A stretch of 64,000 nt of DNA from Pseudomonas sp. DTU12.3 (GCF_004124275.1 NZ_CP027218.1:248001-312000); one strand, 5' to 3'. Counted from the first letter of the stretch, positions 44,737 to 54,570 are shown. The notes: generated by a model not told the origin, from the letters alone. Numbers and translations: made by a program.

Positions 44737-45519
44737 TTATTTTGTCTGATTCAGTACGAGCAATAGGGCGGCCGTTTGCGCATCTGGCGTGCCATCGAAA
44801 CGTGCAGGACGGAAATGCATCTGGAACGCGGCAAGGACATGGCGAGTGGCGACGTCCAGTTCACCGGTCTGCGGTGTGTCGTAGCCCAAGTGCGCCAATT
44901 GCGCCTGGAACCAGCTGATGCTCGGTAATTCGCTGCTGCTCAATAGCGCCTGTTGGCGTGCCACGGCTTGCTCGTTGGGCCACAGGCCAAGGCCTTCAGC
45001 GGCGAGGCGTTTCCATGGAAACAGCGGCCCCGGATCAAGCTTGCGCAGCGGCGCGATGTCGCTGTGACCGATGATGTGGCGCGGGCTGATGCTATTGCGT
45101 TTGCTGATGTCCTTGAGCAGGGCGATCAGCGCTTGAATCTGCGCCTCGCTGTACGGATACCACAGGCGTCCGGTCGGTGTGTCCTTGAAACCCGGATTGA
45201 CGATTTCGATGCCGATCGAACTGGAATTGAGCCAGGTGCGGCCCTGCCATTGGCTTTCGCCGGCGTGCCAGGCGCGCTGGTTTTCATCCATCAGTTTGTA
45301 GACCGTGCCGCCCTTGTCGTCGCCGATCAGATAGTGGCTGCTGACTTCGCCGTGGGTCAGCAGTTGCAGCGAGCGTTCCAGCGACGCCGAGGTGTAATGC
45401 ACGATCACGAACTGGATGCGGCTGTCGTAATTGGCCGAAGGATGGCTGGTATCGTAACGCGGGCCGCTGGCACAACCGGCCAGAACGAGCAGCGACGCAA
45501 GGAAAGTAAAAAATTTCAT
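44737..45519 (-). CDS. AmpD-like N-acetylmuramoyl-L-alanine amidase, lipoprotein
   Basis: A 260-residue lipoprotein with lipobox LAGC at residues 14-17 and a mature amidase_2 domain. Zinc ligands are expected at the histidine in FVIVHYTSAS (about residue 43) and at GHSDIAPLRKLDPG near residue 162. A C-terminal peptidoglycan-binding domain (AQLAHLGYDTPQTGELD) lies at about 205-255. It resembles the AmiD/AmpDh2 group, which cleaves the stem peptide from muropeptides in the periplasm or outer membrane. I start at the ATG at 45519 where the lipobox signal begins. It may affect beta-lactamase induction, known for AmpD homologues. Confidence 0.92.
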   Translation of the reverse strand: MKFFTFLASLLVLAGCASGPRYDTSHPSANYDSRIQFVIVHYTSASLERSLQLLTHGEVSSHYLIGDDKGGTVYKLMDENQRAWHAGESQWQGRTWLNSSSIGIEIVNPGFKDTPTGRLWYPYSEAQIQALIALLKDISKRNSISPRHIIGHSDIAPLRKLDPGPLFPWKRLAAEGLGLWPNEQAVARQQALLSSSELPSISWFQAQLAHLGYDTPQTGELDVATRHVLAAFQMHFRPARFDGTPDAQTAALLLVLNQTK

Positions 45520-45620
45520 GGCAGAAGGCAGTACACGCAAGACAGTAATGCAACAGTGTAACGTACTGCCTTGCGTCCCGACGGTCAGCGGGCGCAATTA
45601 AACAAAATGGAACAATTGGC

Positions 45621-47696
45621 TCAGCCCAGCTCGACGCGGTTGCGCCCGGCGTTTTTCGCCCGGTACAGCGCCTGATCGGCTCTTTTCAGCACCAGATCAC
45701 TGTGTTCTCCCGGCTTGAATGACGCCAGGCCCATGGAAATGGTGATCGTCACACGCTCGCCCTTGAAGTGGAACGGGCAGGCTTCGATTGCCGCGCGCAG
45801 GGTTTCCAGCAGCTTTGCGCCGACTGCTGGCGGCGTGGCGGGCAGCAGCAGGACGAATTCTTCGCCACCAAAACGGGCAATGAAATCCGCGCCGCGCAGG
45901 CGTTTGCGCAGCACGCTGGCGATGATTTTCAGGACTTTATCGCCGGCCAGGTGACCGTAGTTGTCGTTGATCCGCTTGAAGTGATCAAGGTCGAGCATGG
46001 CCAGGCTCAAAGTATTACCATGCTGCTGCCACTGCTTGATCTCGTGTTCGAGACGCTCGCTCCATGCGGCGCGGTTGGGCAGGCCGGTGAGCGGGTCGAT
46101 CAGGGCTTTCTGCCGTTGCACTTCAAGGTGTTCCCGGAAACCCTGGGCTTCCTGTTCCATGTGCGCCACGCGTTCGGACAGGCTTTTAAGCCGCGTCGCG
46201 ACTTCCTGCTCGCGGGCATCGCGCTGTTTCTGGTGTTGATCCATAGTGCCGAGCAGGCCTTCGAGATGGTTCTCCAGCACTTGCTTGAGGTCGTCGAGAT
46301 CCGCCGCTTCCTGCATGCTGGTCTGCAGGCCGTCGACCTGCTCACGGATCTGCGTGTCCATCGCTCGCGCTGCCGAGCTGTTGTCGGCATGGCCCTCGCT
46401 GGCGGCTTGCAGGTTGCTCTGAAACGCCTCGAGGCGTTCGTTGAGCTGCTGCAAGTAAGCTTCGAATTCGTGCTGGCCGCTGTCAGTGATCGCCAGCATC
46501 AACGTCGCGAGATCGTCGAGGATCGGGATCAGTTCGTACCAGTTCAGGCCATGTTGCAAGCGTTCGCGCATCGCCTCGGCTTGCGGCCGGTGGCGCTCGG
46601 GCAGGGTCAGGTCGTCGAGCAGGCCGATCAGGGTTTCTTCGATGTGCTTGGCCACGGAGCTGTAGGACGGCTCGGGAGAATCCGGCAGGGCGAAGAGGAT
46701 GTCTTGCTCGGATTGCTCCGGGTCGATGGCTGCCAGAGCCTGTGCGATCGGCTCGGGCAGCGGCAGGCTGTCGAGGATCAGCGGGTGCGGATCGCCGGGG
46801 TGGATCAGTTCATCGGGATTGAAGGCGTCGATTGTGGCCGAAGCGTGCTCGGGCGTGGGCGTGATGACGACTTCGGGTTCGGGCTTGACCGGTTCAGCTG
46901 CGACCGGAGCATGCGCCGCTTCGGGGACGACAGTGGGCGGTACGAAGGCAAACACTTCAGGCACTGCCGGCGGCTGCGGCGAGGGCGTCGGTGTTGCGAT
47001 CACGGGCGCGGGTGCTTTGACCGCAGGAGCGGTAATCGGCGGCTCAGCAGCGACGGTGGGGGCGGTTTGCACTGCCGCTGGCTCTGGCTCCGAGGCGACG
47101 GGCGTTTGTACCTGTGGCGCTAGCGGCGCCGGCGCGTGCGTGTCGGCTGCTGGCGCGGGCGTCTCCTCGTTGTCACGACCGCCGAACAAACGTTGCAGCA
47201 ACCCCGGGCGTCCCGGCTCGGCAGGCGTTTCCAGCTGGGTCAATGCCTTGCCCTGCAAACCACTGAGTTCACTCAGCAGCAGCGGCATTTCCCGCGCCGA
47301 GCCAACGCGGCTATCCAGTTGTTTGGCGAATTTCTTCAGGGGTTGCGCGACTTCTCGCGGCAGTGGTAGCGACTGCAATTGAGTGACCAATGCTGTCAGT
47401 GCGGTGCTGACCTGATCGATCCGGGTTTCGCGGCGCTGCTCGGAATCGAGCACGGCTTTTTCCAGGCGTGGCAGGAGGGCAGCGAGGCCGGCGTCCATGT
47501 CGTCGGTGCGCACCACGTCGCGCATCTCTTTCATGCACTGATCAACGACCTTATCGGTGCCCTCAGCCGCCAGCGTGCTGCGCACCAGGCCACGCCGAAG
47601 CAAGTCGAGCCTGGCGGCCCAGCGGCGTTCGAGTTTGTCCTGTTGTTCGATGCTTTTGAGGTACTTTTCTTTCCAGCGCTGGGCTTCGTCGCTCAT
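45621..47696 (-). CDS. Diguanylate cyclase with long coiled-coil and proline-rich region
   Basis: A 691-residue cytoplasmic protein. Residues 1-150 are charged and helical. Residues about 175-300 are rich in Pro, Ala and Val (a flexible linker). A second helical, coiled-coil-rich segment (about 340-520) precedes the GGDEF domain at about 525-691. The active site GGEEF is intact, and the inhibitory I-site RGAD lies five residues before it. It makes c-di-GMP and should be feedback-inhibited. Its start overlaps the EEP gene stop by four bases. In P. aeruginosa the syntenic PA5487 is, as I recall, DgcH. Confidence 0.93.
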   Translation of the reverse strand: MSDEAQRWKEKYLKSIEQQDKLERRWAARLDLLRRGLVRSTLAAEGTDKVVDQCMKEMRDVVRTDDMDAGLAALLPRLEKAVLDSEQRRETRIDQVSTALTALVTQLQSLPLPREVAQPLKKFAKQLDSRVGSAREMPLLLSELSGLQGKALTQLETPAEPGRPGLLQRLFGGRDNEETPAPAADTHAPAPLAPQVQTPVASEPEPAAVQTAPTVAAEPPITAPAVKAPAPVIATPTPSPQPPAVPEVFAFVPPTVVPEAAHAPVAAEPVKPEPEVVITPTPEHASATIDAFNPDELIHPGDPHPLILDSLPLPEPIAQALAAIDPEQSEQDILFALPDSPEPSYSSVAKHIEETLIGLLDDLTLPERHRPQAEAMRERLQHGLNWYELIPILDDLATLMLAITDSGQHEFEAYLQQLNERLEAFQSNLQAASEGHADNSSAARAMDTQIREQVDGLQTSMQEAADLDDLKQVLENHLEGLLGTMDQHQKQRDAREQEVATRLKSLSERVAHMEQEAQGFREHLEVQRQKALIDPLTGLPNRAAWSERLEHEIKQWQQHGNTLSLAMLDLDHFKRINDNYGHLAGDKVLKIIASVLRKRLRGADFIARFGGEEFVLLLPATPPAVGAKLLETLRAAIEACPFHFKGERVTITISMGLASFKPGEHSDLVLKRADQALYRAKNAGRNRVELG

Positions 47697-48571
47697 TCAG
47701 GGGTTCCGCGAGGGGCAGGACTCAACGCGGGCAATGCATCGGCCGTGAGCGAACCCGGCAGACGAATCTCTACCGCGACCGGCAGGTGATCGGAAATCGG
47801 TTGTGCCAGCACTTCGACCTTTTCCAGGGTCAGGGTCGGGCTGAGCAAAATATGATCAAGGCAACGCTGAGGACGCCAGCTGGGGAATGTCGCTTCCACC
47901 TGCGGGGCCAGCAGTCCGAGATCGCGTAACGGAGAATGTTGCAGCAGGTCGCTGGCGTGGGTATTCATGTCGCCCATCAACACCTGATGTTTGTAGCCAC
48001 CGATCAGTTCACGAATATAGGCCAGTTGCAGGCTGCGGGTTCGTGCGCCAAGGGCCAGGTGCATCATCACCACTACCAGCGCTTCCGGGCCTTCGCCGAA
48101 ACGCAGCAGAATCGCGCCGCGACCTTTCGGTCCCGGCAACGGGTGATCCTCGATCGCCGATGGTTTCAGGCGACTGAGCACGCCATTGCTGTGCTGGGCC
48201 AGTCGGCCGAGGTTGCGATTGAGTTGTTGATACCAGTAAGGGAAGGCGCCGAGCTGGGCAAGGTGTTCGACCTGATTGACGTAGCCTGAGCGCAGGCTGC
48301 CGCCATCGGCTTCCTGCAGGGCGACCAGATCGAAGTCGCCAAGCAGGTCGCCGATCTTTTGCAGATTGCCTGAACGGCCGTTGTGCGGCAGCAGATGCTG
48401 CCAGCTACGGGTCAGGTAATGCCGATAGCGCTCGGTGCTGATGCCGACCTGAATGTTAAAACTGAGCAGGCGCAGACGCTGGTCCGCGGGCAAGCCCGTG
48501 GACGCCAGGTGATGCTCGTTGACCTGCGGGTCATGCAAACCAACGATGCGTTCAGACTTCCAGCGGCGCAT
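47693..48571 (-). CDS. Endonuclease/exonuclease/phosphatase family protein
   Basis: A 292-residue protein of the EEP fold. Visible motifs are RLLSFNIQVG (near residue 33), LVALQEADGG with the catalytic glutamate, MMHLALGARTRSLQ near residue 168, VLMGDMNTHASDLL, and the terminal ISDHLPVAVEI with the catalytic histidine. It has no signal peptide. It might be a nuclease or a phosphodiesterase; the substrate is not given by the sequence. It is 14 bases downstream of dsbA and translationally coupled to the GGDEF gene. Confidence 0.88.
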   Translation of the reverse strand: MRRWKSERIVGLHDPQVNEHHLASTGLPADQRLRLLSFNIQVGISTERYRHYLTRSWQHLLPHNGRSGNLQKIGDLLGDFDLVALQEADGGSLRSGYVNQVEHLAQLGAFPYWYQQLNRNLGRLAQHSNGVLSRLKPSAIEDHPLPGPKGRGAILLRFGEGPEALVVVMMHLALGARTRSLQLAYIRELIGGYKHQVLMGDMNTHASDLLQHSPLRDLGLLAPQVEATFPSWRPQRCLDHILLSPTLTLEKVEVLAQPISDHLPVAVEIRLPGSLTADALPALSPAPRGTPE

Positions 48572-48585
48572 GGCGGTGGCGGCGC

Positions 48586-49227
48586 TTAGTTGGCAGCAGC
48601 CTTGGTTGCCGCTCGCTCTTTGGCGACCAGTTGGTCAGCCAGTTTCAATGCTTCTTCGGCACCACCGGCAGAGCCGATGTCAAAGCGGTACTTGCCGTTG
48701 ACGATCATGGTTGGCACGCCAGTGATTTCATACTTCTTGGCCAGTTCACGGGCCTTGACGATCTGCCCTTTGATGGCGAACGAGTCGAAGGTGGCGAGGA
48801 ACTTGTCCTTGTCCACGCCTTGGGTGGCCAGGAAGTCAGCCATTTCGTTCTTTTCGATCAGTTTCTTGTGTTCTTTCTGGATGGCGTTGAACACGGCGTT
48901 ATGCACCTTGTGCTCGACACCCATGGCTTCCAGGGTCAGGAACATTTGGCCGTGAGCGTCCCACGGGCCGCCGAACATGGCAGGAATACGCACGAAGTTG
49001 ACGTCCGATGGCAGCTTCTCGACCCATGGGTTGATCACCGGCTCAAAGGCGTAGCAATGCGGGCAGCCATACCAGAACAGCTCGACCACTTCGATCTTGC
49101 CAGGTTCCGCAACCGGTACCGGGTTGGCCAGCTCCACGTAAGGGGCGGCAGGGGCTTCGGCGGCTTGAGCGGTCACGCCGAACAGGCTGGCAGCGACGAG
49201 AGCGGCGCTGATGATCAGATTACGCAT
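48586..49227 (-). CDS. dsbA: Thiol:disulfide interchange protein DsbA
   Basis: A 213-residue periplasmic oxidase. The signal peptide (MRNLIISAALVAASLFGVTAQA) is followed by a thioredoxin fold with the active site CPHC at residues 55-58 and the cis-proline in GVPTMIVNGKY near residue 170. It introduces disulfides into exported proteins. It is followed directly by the EEP and GGDEF genes and separated from the upstream cytochrome c4 gene by a strong terminator. Confidence 0.97.
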   Translation of the reverse strand: MRNLIISAALVAASLFGVTAQAAEAPAAPYVELANPVPVAEPGKIEVVELFWYGCPHCYAFEPVINPWVEKLPSDVNFVRIPAMFGGPWDAHGQMFLTLEAMGVEHKVHNAVFNAIQKEHKKLIEKNEMADFLATQGVDKDKFLATFDSFAIKGQIVKARELAKKYEITGVPTMIVNGKYRFDIGSAGGAEEALKLADQLVAKERAATKAAAN

Positions 49228-49321
49228 GCTTTACTCCTGGACAATTTTGGTCGCCTCGCGCGAGCTGTTTTCAGACAGATCCTGGCGGGCATGAGTTCTG
49301 TAGTGTAACGGCAGCGGCCAC

Positions 49322-49352
49322 AAAAAAGGGCGGCCAAAGCCACCCTTTTTAT
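49322..49352 (-). terminator. Terminator after cytochrome c4
   Basis: Stem AAAAAGGGTGGC / GCCGCCCTTTTTTT in minus-strand reading, with a short loop TTTG and a T-rich 3' side. It lies between the cytochrome c4 stop (49484) and the dsbA start (49227), so it ends the cytochrome transcript. Confidence 0.75.
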
Positions 49353-49416
49353 ACTTGCTGTGACGGATTAATCGAGCGTTAACATTGCACTCCTGCATTG
49401 GATTACGTAACTCCCC

Positions 49417-49450
49417 TGTGGAAGCTGCCGAAGGCTGCGATCTTTTGATC
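49417..49450. repeat. Single REP arm after cytochrome c4
   Basis: CTGTGGAAGCTGCCGAAGGC then TGCGATCTTTTGATC: one arm of the GATCGCAG class with GAAGCT in place of GGAGCT and no partner. Confidence 0.7.
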
Positions 49451-49483
49451 TTCAGCCTTCATCCAACGCTCGACCCGGCGCGC

Positions 49484-50095
49484 TTAGTGCAGACCCTGAA
49501 TGTAGCTGGAGACCGCAGCGATGTCTTCGTCGCTCAGGCGCTTGGCAATGGTCTGCATGGTCATGGTATCGCCGTCGTTGGTGCGGCCGCCTTCTTCCTT
49601 GCGGAAATCGGTCAGTTGCTTGGTGATGTATTGAGCGTGTTGGCCACCCAGATGCGGGAAGCCGGCAGCGGCGTTGCCGGCGCCGTTCGGCGAGTGGCAG
49701 CCGGTACAGGCGGGCAGGCCTTTGGCGAGGTTGCCGCCACGGAACAGCGCTTCACCGCGAGCGACGATTTTCGGATCGGCTGCGCCGACACTGCCTTGTT
49801 GGCTGGCGAAGTACGCCGCGATGTCGGAAAGATCCTGATCGCTCAGGTTGGTCAGCAGACCAGTCATTTCCAGCACGGTGCGCTTGCCCGACTTGATGTC
49901 GTGCAACTGCTTGGTCAGGTAGCGTTCACCTTGACCGGCCAGTTTCGGAAAGTTTGGCGCCATGCTGTTCCCGTCCGGGCCATGGCAGGCTCCGCATACG
50001 GCAGCTTTCGCCTGGCCTGCTGCGGCATCACCGGCAGCATGGGCGAAGCCTGAAATTCCCACGGTCAACAGCAGACTCACGATCAATTTGTTCAT
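49484..50095 (-). CDS. Cytochrome c4 (diheme, periplasmic)
   Basis: A 203-residue diheme cytochrome with a signal peptide (cleavage near AHA-AG around residue 20). Two c-type heme sites are visible: CGACHGPDGNS at residues about 35-45 and CTGCHSPNGAG near residue 132. Each half has the distal methionine region (MAPNFPKLAGQ; AAGFPHLGGQ). It carries electrons between the bc1 complex and terminal oxidases. The gene is preceded by a second c-type cytochrome gene 30 bases upstream. Confidence 0.95.
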   Translation of the reverse strand: MNKLIVSLLLTVGISGFAHAAGDAAAGQAKAAVCGACHGPDGNSMAPNFPKLAGQGERYLTKQLHDIKSGKRTVLEMTGLLTNLSDQDLSDIAAYFASQQGSVGAADPKIVARGEALFRGGNLAKGLPACTGCHSPNGAGNAAAGFPHLGGQHAQYITKQLTDFRKEEGGRTNDGDTMTMQTIAKRLSDEDIAAVSSYIQGLH

Positions 50096-50125
50096 CAGCT
50101 AATCCAACTACGGCTAAGGGTTAAG

Positions 50126-50431
50126 TTATGGACCGGGCTTACTCGCGCTCATCCAAAGGATGATGGCTTGGTAATCCTCGGCACTGCAGTCCATGCACAA
50201 ACCACGCGGCGGCATCGCCTTGAAACCCTGGGTCACGTGTTGCACCAGCGTCCCCATACCTTTCGCCAACCTCGGCGTCCAAGCTTCCTGAACGCCTCTT
50301 TCGGGCGCCATGGGTAGTTGGCCGGAATGACAGGCACCACAAACACGGTTGTACACGGCTTCCGGATCCTGTGTAGCCTGTGCGCTGTAAAGCGGCATCA
50401 AGACTCCGGCAGCCAGCAGCCATTTCGTCAT
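50126..50431 (-). CDS. Monoheme cytochrome c, c5-like
   Basis: A 101-residue protein with a signal peptide (MTKWLLAAGVLMPLYSAQA) and one heme site CGACHSG near residue 32. The C-terminal half has FKAMPPRG with a likely axial methionine, then GLCMDCSAEDY with a pair of extra cysteines, as in cytochrome c5 proteins. It is co-directional with cytochrome c4, 30 bases apart, and divergent from engB. It is a small soluble electron carrier. Confidence 0.92.
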   Translation of the reverse strand: MTKWLLAAGVLMPLYSAQATQDPEAVYNRVCGACHSGQLPMAPERGVQEAWTPRLAKGMGTLVQHVTQGFKAMPPRGLCMDCSAEDYQAIILWMSASKPGP

Positions 50432-50622
50432 AAAACGACCTTTTCAGGGTTGAGAGCGTTCTGCGTTCTAATGCGCAATCAAGGTCTGTCGCTCTCGTGA
50501 ACTTCATCCTACGCTGGGACAAAGCACACACAAAATCTGCGGCATTATATACTGGCGTCACTGAAACGGAAGCGACACCGCGTTCCGCGCCCAATCCCGG
50601 CGCCGCCCACATCGGAAATCCC
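50432..50622. promoter_or_regulatory. Divergent engB / cytochrome c promoter region
   Basis: A 191-base gap between divergent genes. ATTATATACT at 50544-50553 is an AT-rich, -10-like element for rightward transcription toward engB. Confidence 0.5.
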
Positions 50623-51267
50623 ATGCAACTCAAGAATCCCATCCTCGGCCTGTGCCAACAGTCCACATTCATGCTCAGTGCCGCCAAAGTCGATCAATGC
50701 CCTGACGACGAAGGCTTCGAAGTGGCGTTTGCCGGCCGTTCCAACGCCGGCAAATCCAGCGCGCTGAACACTTTGACTCACGCCAGCCTGGCGCGAACCT
50801 CGAAAACCCCGGGTCGCACACAGCTGTTGAACTTCTTCAAGCTAGACGAAGATCGTCGTCTGGTCGACCTGCCGGGCTACGGTTACGCAAAAGTACCGAT
50901 CCCGCTGAAGATGCACTGGCAGCGTCACCTTGAGGCTTACCTCGGTGGCCGCGAGAGTTTGAAGGGTTTGATTCTGATGATGGACATCCGTCATCCAATG
51001 ACCGATTTCGACCTGCTGATGCTCGACTGGGCCGTTGCGGCCGGCATGCCGATGCACATCCTGCTGACCAAGGCCGACAAACTGACCTACGGCGCCGCCA
51101 AGAACACCCTGCTCAAAGTGCAGTCGGAAATCCGCAAGGGTTGGGGCGACTTGGTCACCATCCAGCTCTTCTCCGCGCCAAAACGCATGGGCCTGGAAGA
51201 GGCCTACACTGTACTGGCCGGCTGGATGGAACTGGCAGACAAAGGCGCCGAGGCGGCAGCCGAGTAA
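50623..51267 (+). CDS. engB: Ribosome biogenesis GTPase EngB (YihA/YsxC)
   Basis: A 214-residue GTPase needed for assembly of the large ribosomal subunit. G1 is GRSNAGKSS at about residues 36-44, G3 is [11 protein letters not shown]4 is TKADK near residue 150. The start at 50623 gives the usual length; longer in-frame starts reach into the promoter gap. The small RNA ErsA and polA follow, the same order as in P. aeruginosa. Confidence 0.95.
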   Translation: MQLKNPILGLCQQSTFMLSAAKVDQCPDDEGFEVAFAGRSNAGKSSALNTLTHASLARTSKTPGRTQLLNFFKLDEDRRLVDLPGYGYAKVPIPLKMHWQRHLEAYLGGRESLKGLILMMDIRHPMTDFDLLMLDWAVAAGMPMHILLTKADKLTYGAAKNTLLKVQSEIRKGWGDLVTIQLFSAPKRMGLEEAYTVLAGWMELADKGAEAAAE

Positions 51268-51419
51268 GTCGGGATATGGAAATTTGTTTGTAGTGTGTTC
51301 AGGCAAGGCGAAAGGGCAGTGAAAAGCGGCCGGGGTCGCGCTCGGCTTTAGGGAACCTAAATGAGCATTTGAGCTGCGCTTTCAACGCAGCATGAACGCC
51401 CTACAGACAAATTTTGGGC
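51268..51419. other. Region between engB and the ErsA terminator
   Basis: About 150 bases without a gene. It contains GAGCTGCGCT-TTC-AACGCAGC (51371-51392), an imperfect hairpin that might end the engB transcript. Nothing else is recognised. Confidence 0.4.
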
Positions 51420-51549
51420 AAAAAAAGCCCCGGATTTCATTGGGGAGGGAGAAATTCCGGGGTTCAAGTTCCGAACCGCTAGGGCGGGGTTCAGATATCT
51501 GCCAACACTTAACACAACATAGGAGCATTGAAGGGCTTCACCAGCCATT
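51420..51549 (-). ncRNA. ersA: ErsA-type small RNA
   Basis: In P. aeruginosa the envelope-stress small RNA ErsA (about 132 nt) is encoded between engB and polA and made from an AlgU promoter. Here the minus strand has a matching AlgU promoter and, about 130 bases downstream, an intrinsic terminator: stem CCCCGGAATTTC / GAAATCCGGGG with a bulge, loop TCCCTCCCCAAT, then seven T. The exposed C/U-rich loop (CUCCCUCCCC) is what ErsA uses to pair with the translation start of algC mRNA. Length, location, promoter and terminator agree. The 5' end (about 51549) is estimated from the promoter. Confidence 0.8.
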
Positions 51550-51555
51550 CAGTAA

Positions 51556-51584
51556 CTCTGAGTAGTGTCCTTCCAGATTAGTTC
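51556..51584 (-). promoter_or_regulatory. AlgU (sigma22)-type promoter of ErsA
   Basis: On the minus strand GAACTA (complement of 51579-51584) and TCAGAG (complement of 51556-51561) are separated by 17 bases, fitting the AlgU/sigmaE consensus GAACTT-N16/17-TCnnA. The transcript should start about 7 bases downstream. Confidence 0.65.
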
Positions 51585-51691
51585 AGATTTTTTTCAAAAA
51601 GCTTTGGAATAATCCCAAGCGCTTTTCGAAATAAGCAGGTTTTACCGGTGCTGCCGCGACGCCATGTCGCGGCAAACCGTGTTTAAAAGGT

Positions 51692-54496
51692 TCAGTGAGC
51701 CTCATCCCAATTGTTGCCCACACCCACTTCGACCAGCAGCGGCACATCCAGTTTCGCCGCTTCGCTCATGTGCAGGCGAATCTCGGCACTGACCTGCTCG
51801 ACCAGATCCTCGCGAACCTCGAGCACCAGTTCATCGTGCACCTGCAGGATGACTTTGGCGTCCAGCCCGGACGTCGCCAGCCAGTTATCCACCGCGACCA
51901 TGGCTTTTTTGATGATGTCGGCAGCCGTGCCCTGCATCGGCGCGTTGATCGCCGTGCGCTCGGCGGCAGCGCGCTCCTGCGGTTTGTTCGAATTGATCTC
52001 CGGCAGGTACAAACGACGCCCGAAGAACGTCTCGACATAACCCTGATCCGCCGCCTGCGCGCGGGTGCGATCCATGTACTCACGCACCCCTGGATAACGG
52101 GCGAAGTATGTATCGATGTAAGCCTTGGCGGTCTTGGTGTCGACGCCGATGTCTTTGCCGAGTTTCTGTGCGCCCATGCCGTAGATCAGGCCGAAGTTGA
52201 TCGCCTTGGCGCCACGGCGCTGATCGGAAGTCACTTCATTGAGCTCGACCTTGAACACTTCGGCTGCAGTCGCGGTGTGCACGTCCAGATTGTTGCGGAA
52301 GGCATTCATCAGGCCTTCGTCCTTGGACAGGTGGGCCATGATCCGCAACTCGATCTGCGAATAGTCCGCTGCCAGCAGTTTGTAGCCCTTTGGCGCGACG
52401 AACGCCTGGCGGATACGACGACCTTCGGCGGTACGCACCGGAATGTTCTGCAGGTTCGGATCGCTGGAGGACAAACGCCCGGTCGACGCCACGGCCTGAT
52501 GATACGAAGTGTGGATACGCCCGGTACGCGGGTTGATCTGCTCCGGCAGGCGATCGGTGTAAGTGCTTTTCAGCTTGCTCATCGAGCGGTGCTCCATCAG
52601 CACCTTCGGCAAGCGGTGATCGTCTTCAGCGAGTTTCGCCAACACTTCTTCAGCGGTGGACGGCTGACCCTTGGCGGTCTTCTTCAGCACCGGCAGGCCG
52701 AGTTTCTCGTAGAGAATCACACCCAGTTGTTTCGGCGAACCAAGGTTGAATTCTTCCCCGGCGATCTCGAACGCTTCGCGCTCCAGCGCAACCATCTTGT
52801 TGCCCAGCTCGATGCTCTGGATGCCGAGCAGCTCCGCGTCAACGAACGCGCCTTGGCGTTCGATGCGCGCGAGAACGGGCACAAGTGGAATCTCGATGTC
52901 GGTCAACACGCTGGCCAGACTCGGAATGGCGCTGAGTTTTTCGAACAGCGTCTGGTGCAGACGCAGGGTGATGTCAGCGTCTTCAGCGGCATACGGCCCC
53001 GCCTGTTCCAGTGCGATCTGGTCGAAGGTCAGCTGCTTGGCGCCTTTGCCGGCGATGTCCTGGAAGCTCACGGTGGTGTGATCCAGGTACTTCTGCGCGA
53101 GGCTGTCCATGTCGTGGCGGGTGGCGGTGGAGTTGAGCACGTAGGACTCAAGCATCGTGTCGAAGGCGATACCGCGCACGGTAATGCCTTGGCTCTGATC
53201 GCCGCCGATGGCGCAGTTGGCGAGGATATTCATGTCGAACTTGGCGTGCTGGCCGACCTTGAGCTTGCTCGGGTCTTCCAGAATCGGCTTGAGTGCGCGC
53301 AGCACGGTATCGCGATCCAGCTGTTCCGGCACGCCGATGTAGGAGTGGGTCAGCGGGATGTACGCGGCTTCGTTGGCCTGCACGGCGAACGACAGGCCGA
53401 CCAGTTGCGCCTGCTGCGCGTCGATGCCGGTGGTTTCGGTGTCGAAGGCGAACAGCTTGGCGTTATTCAACTTTTCCAGCCAGACATCAAAACGCGCCTG
53501 ATCGAGAATCGTCTCGTACGCCGCTTCGGTCGGAGCAGCGGGAGTTTCGATATCTGGGGCGCTGAACAGATCGCCGGCCGGCGCAGGCTCAGCGGCCGCA
53601 CTCAACTCCAGACGTTTGGCGTCGCGATCCAGATCGTTGATCCAGCTTTTGAATTCCAGCAGCGAGTACAGCTCGTAGAGCTTGGCCGGGTCCTCCGCGC
53701 CCATCTGCAAATCATCGAGTTCGACGTCCAGCGGCACGTCGATCTTGATGGTCGCCAGTTGATAGGAGAGGAATGCCATCTCCTTGTGCTCTTCGAGCTT
53801 GGCCGGCAGGGTTTTCGCCCCGCGAATGGGCAGGGTCGGAACGATGTCGAGGTTCGCGTACAGCTCGGTCAAACCGCCGTTGACCCCGACCAGCAGGCCG
53901 GACGCGGTTTTCGGGCCGATGCCCGGAACGCCTGGAATGTTGTCGGAAGAATCGCCCATCAGCGCCAGATAATCGATGATCTGCTCCGGTGCGACGCCGA
54001 ATTTCTCCTTCACGCCTTCCACGTCCATCGAGCTACCGGACATGGTGTTGACCAAGGTAATGTGGCCGTCGACCAGTTGCGCCATGTCCTTGTCGCCAGT
54101 GGAGATGACCACCGGGCGATCCGCCGCCGCGCTGCTGCGGGCGAGGGTGCCGATCACGTCGTCGGCCTCGACGCCTTCCACGCACAGCAGCGGGAAACCG
54201 AGGGCGATCACGCTCTGGTGCAGCGGCTCGATCTGCACGCGCATGTCGTCGGGCATGCTTGGGCGATTGGCTTTGTATTCGGCGTACATCTCATCGCGAA
54301 ATGTCCCGCCCTTGGCGTCGAACACCACGGCGAACGGGCTGTCCGGGTACTGCTTGCGCAGACTCTTGAGCATGTTCAGCACGCCTTTGACCGCACCGGT
54401 CGGCAGGCCTTTGGAAGTGGTCAGTGGTGGCAGCGCGTGAAACGCGCGGTACAGGTAAGACGAACCGTCCACCAGGACGAGGGGGGCTTGGCTCAT
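51692..54496 (-). CDS. polA: DNA polymerase I
   Basis: A 934-residue enzyme that fills gaps and removes RNA primers. The 5' nuclease domain (residues 1-290) opens with [19 protein letters not shown]. The 3'-5' proofreading domain looks intact ([30 protein letters not shown]). The polymerase domain shows motif [15 protein letters not shown], motif [15 protein letters not shown] and motif [11 protein letters not shown] start at [11 protein letters not shown] (54496). The AT-rich ErsA gene lies downstream. Confidence 0.98.
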   Translation of the reverse strand: MSQAPLVLVDGSSYLYRAFHALPPLTTSKGLPTGAVKGVLNMLKSLRKQYPDSPFAVVFDAKGGTFRDEMYAEYKANRPSMPDDMRVQIEPLHQSVIALGFPLLCVEGVEADDVIGTLARSSAAADRPVVISTGDKDMAQLVDGHITLVNTMSGSSMDVEGVKEKFGVAPEQIIDYLALMGDSSDNIPGVPGIGPKTASGLLVGVNGGLTELYANLDIVPTLPIRGAKTLPAKLEEHKEMAFLSYQLATIKIDVPLDVELDDLQMGAEDPAKLYELYSLLEFKSWINDLDRDAKRLELSAAAEPAPAGDLFSAPDIETPAAPTEAAYETILDQARFDVWLEKLNNAKLFAFDTETTGIDAQQAQLVGLSFAVQANEAAYIPLTHSYIGVPEQLDRDTVLRALKPILEDPSKLKVGQHAKFDMNILANCAIGGDQSQGITVRGIAFDTMLESYVLNSTATRHDMDSLAQKYLDHTTVSFQDIAGKGAKQLTFDQIALEQAGPYAAEDADITLRLHQTLFEKLSAIPSLASVLTDIEIPLVPVLARIERQGAFVDAELLGIQSIELGNKMVALEREAFEIAGEEFNLGSPKQLGVILYEKLGLPVLKKTAKGQPSTAEEVLAKLAEDDHRLPKVLMEHRSMSKLKSTYTDRLPEQINPRTGRIHTSYHQAVASTGRLSSSDPNLQNIPVRTAEGRRIRQAFVAPKGYKLLAADYSQIELRIMAHLSKDEGLMNAFRNNLDVHTATAAEVFKVELNEVTSDQRRGAKAINFGLIYGMGAQKLGKDIGVDTKTAKAYIDTYFARYPGVREYMDRTRAQAADQGYVETFFGRRLYLPEINSNKPQERAAAERTAINAPMQGTAADIIKKAMVAVDNWLATSGLDAKVILQVHDELVLEVREDLVEQVSAEIRLHMSEAAKLDVPLLVEVGVGNNWDEAH

Positions 54497-54570
54497 GAGC
54501 AGGATCAACCTTTTCGGCGGGTCCGGCGCTAGAATAGCGGGACCGTTGACGACAAAGGGACAAGGTTATC

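Noticed and set aside
51695..54532. A very long open frame (over 900 codons) on the plus strand across polA
   Set aside because: It is the antisense shadow of the GC-rich polA gene, which has every catalytic motif on the minus strand; the antisense product shows no domain.
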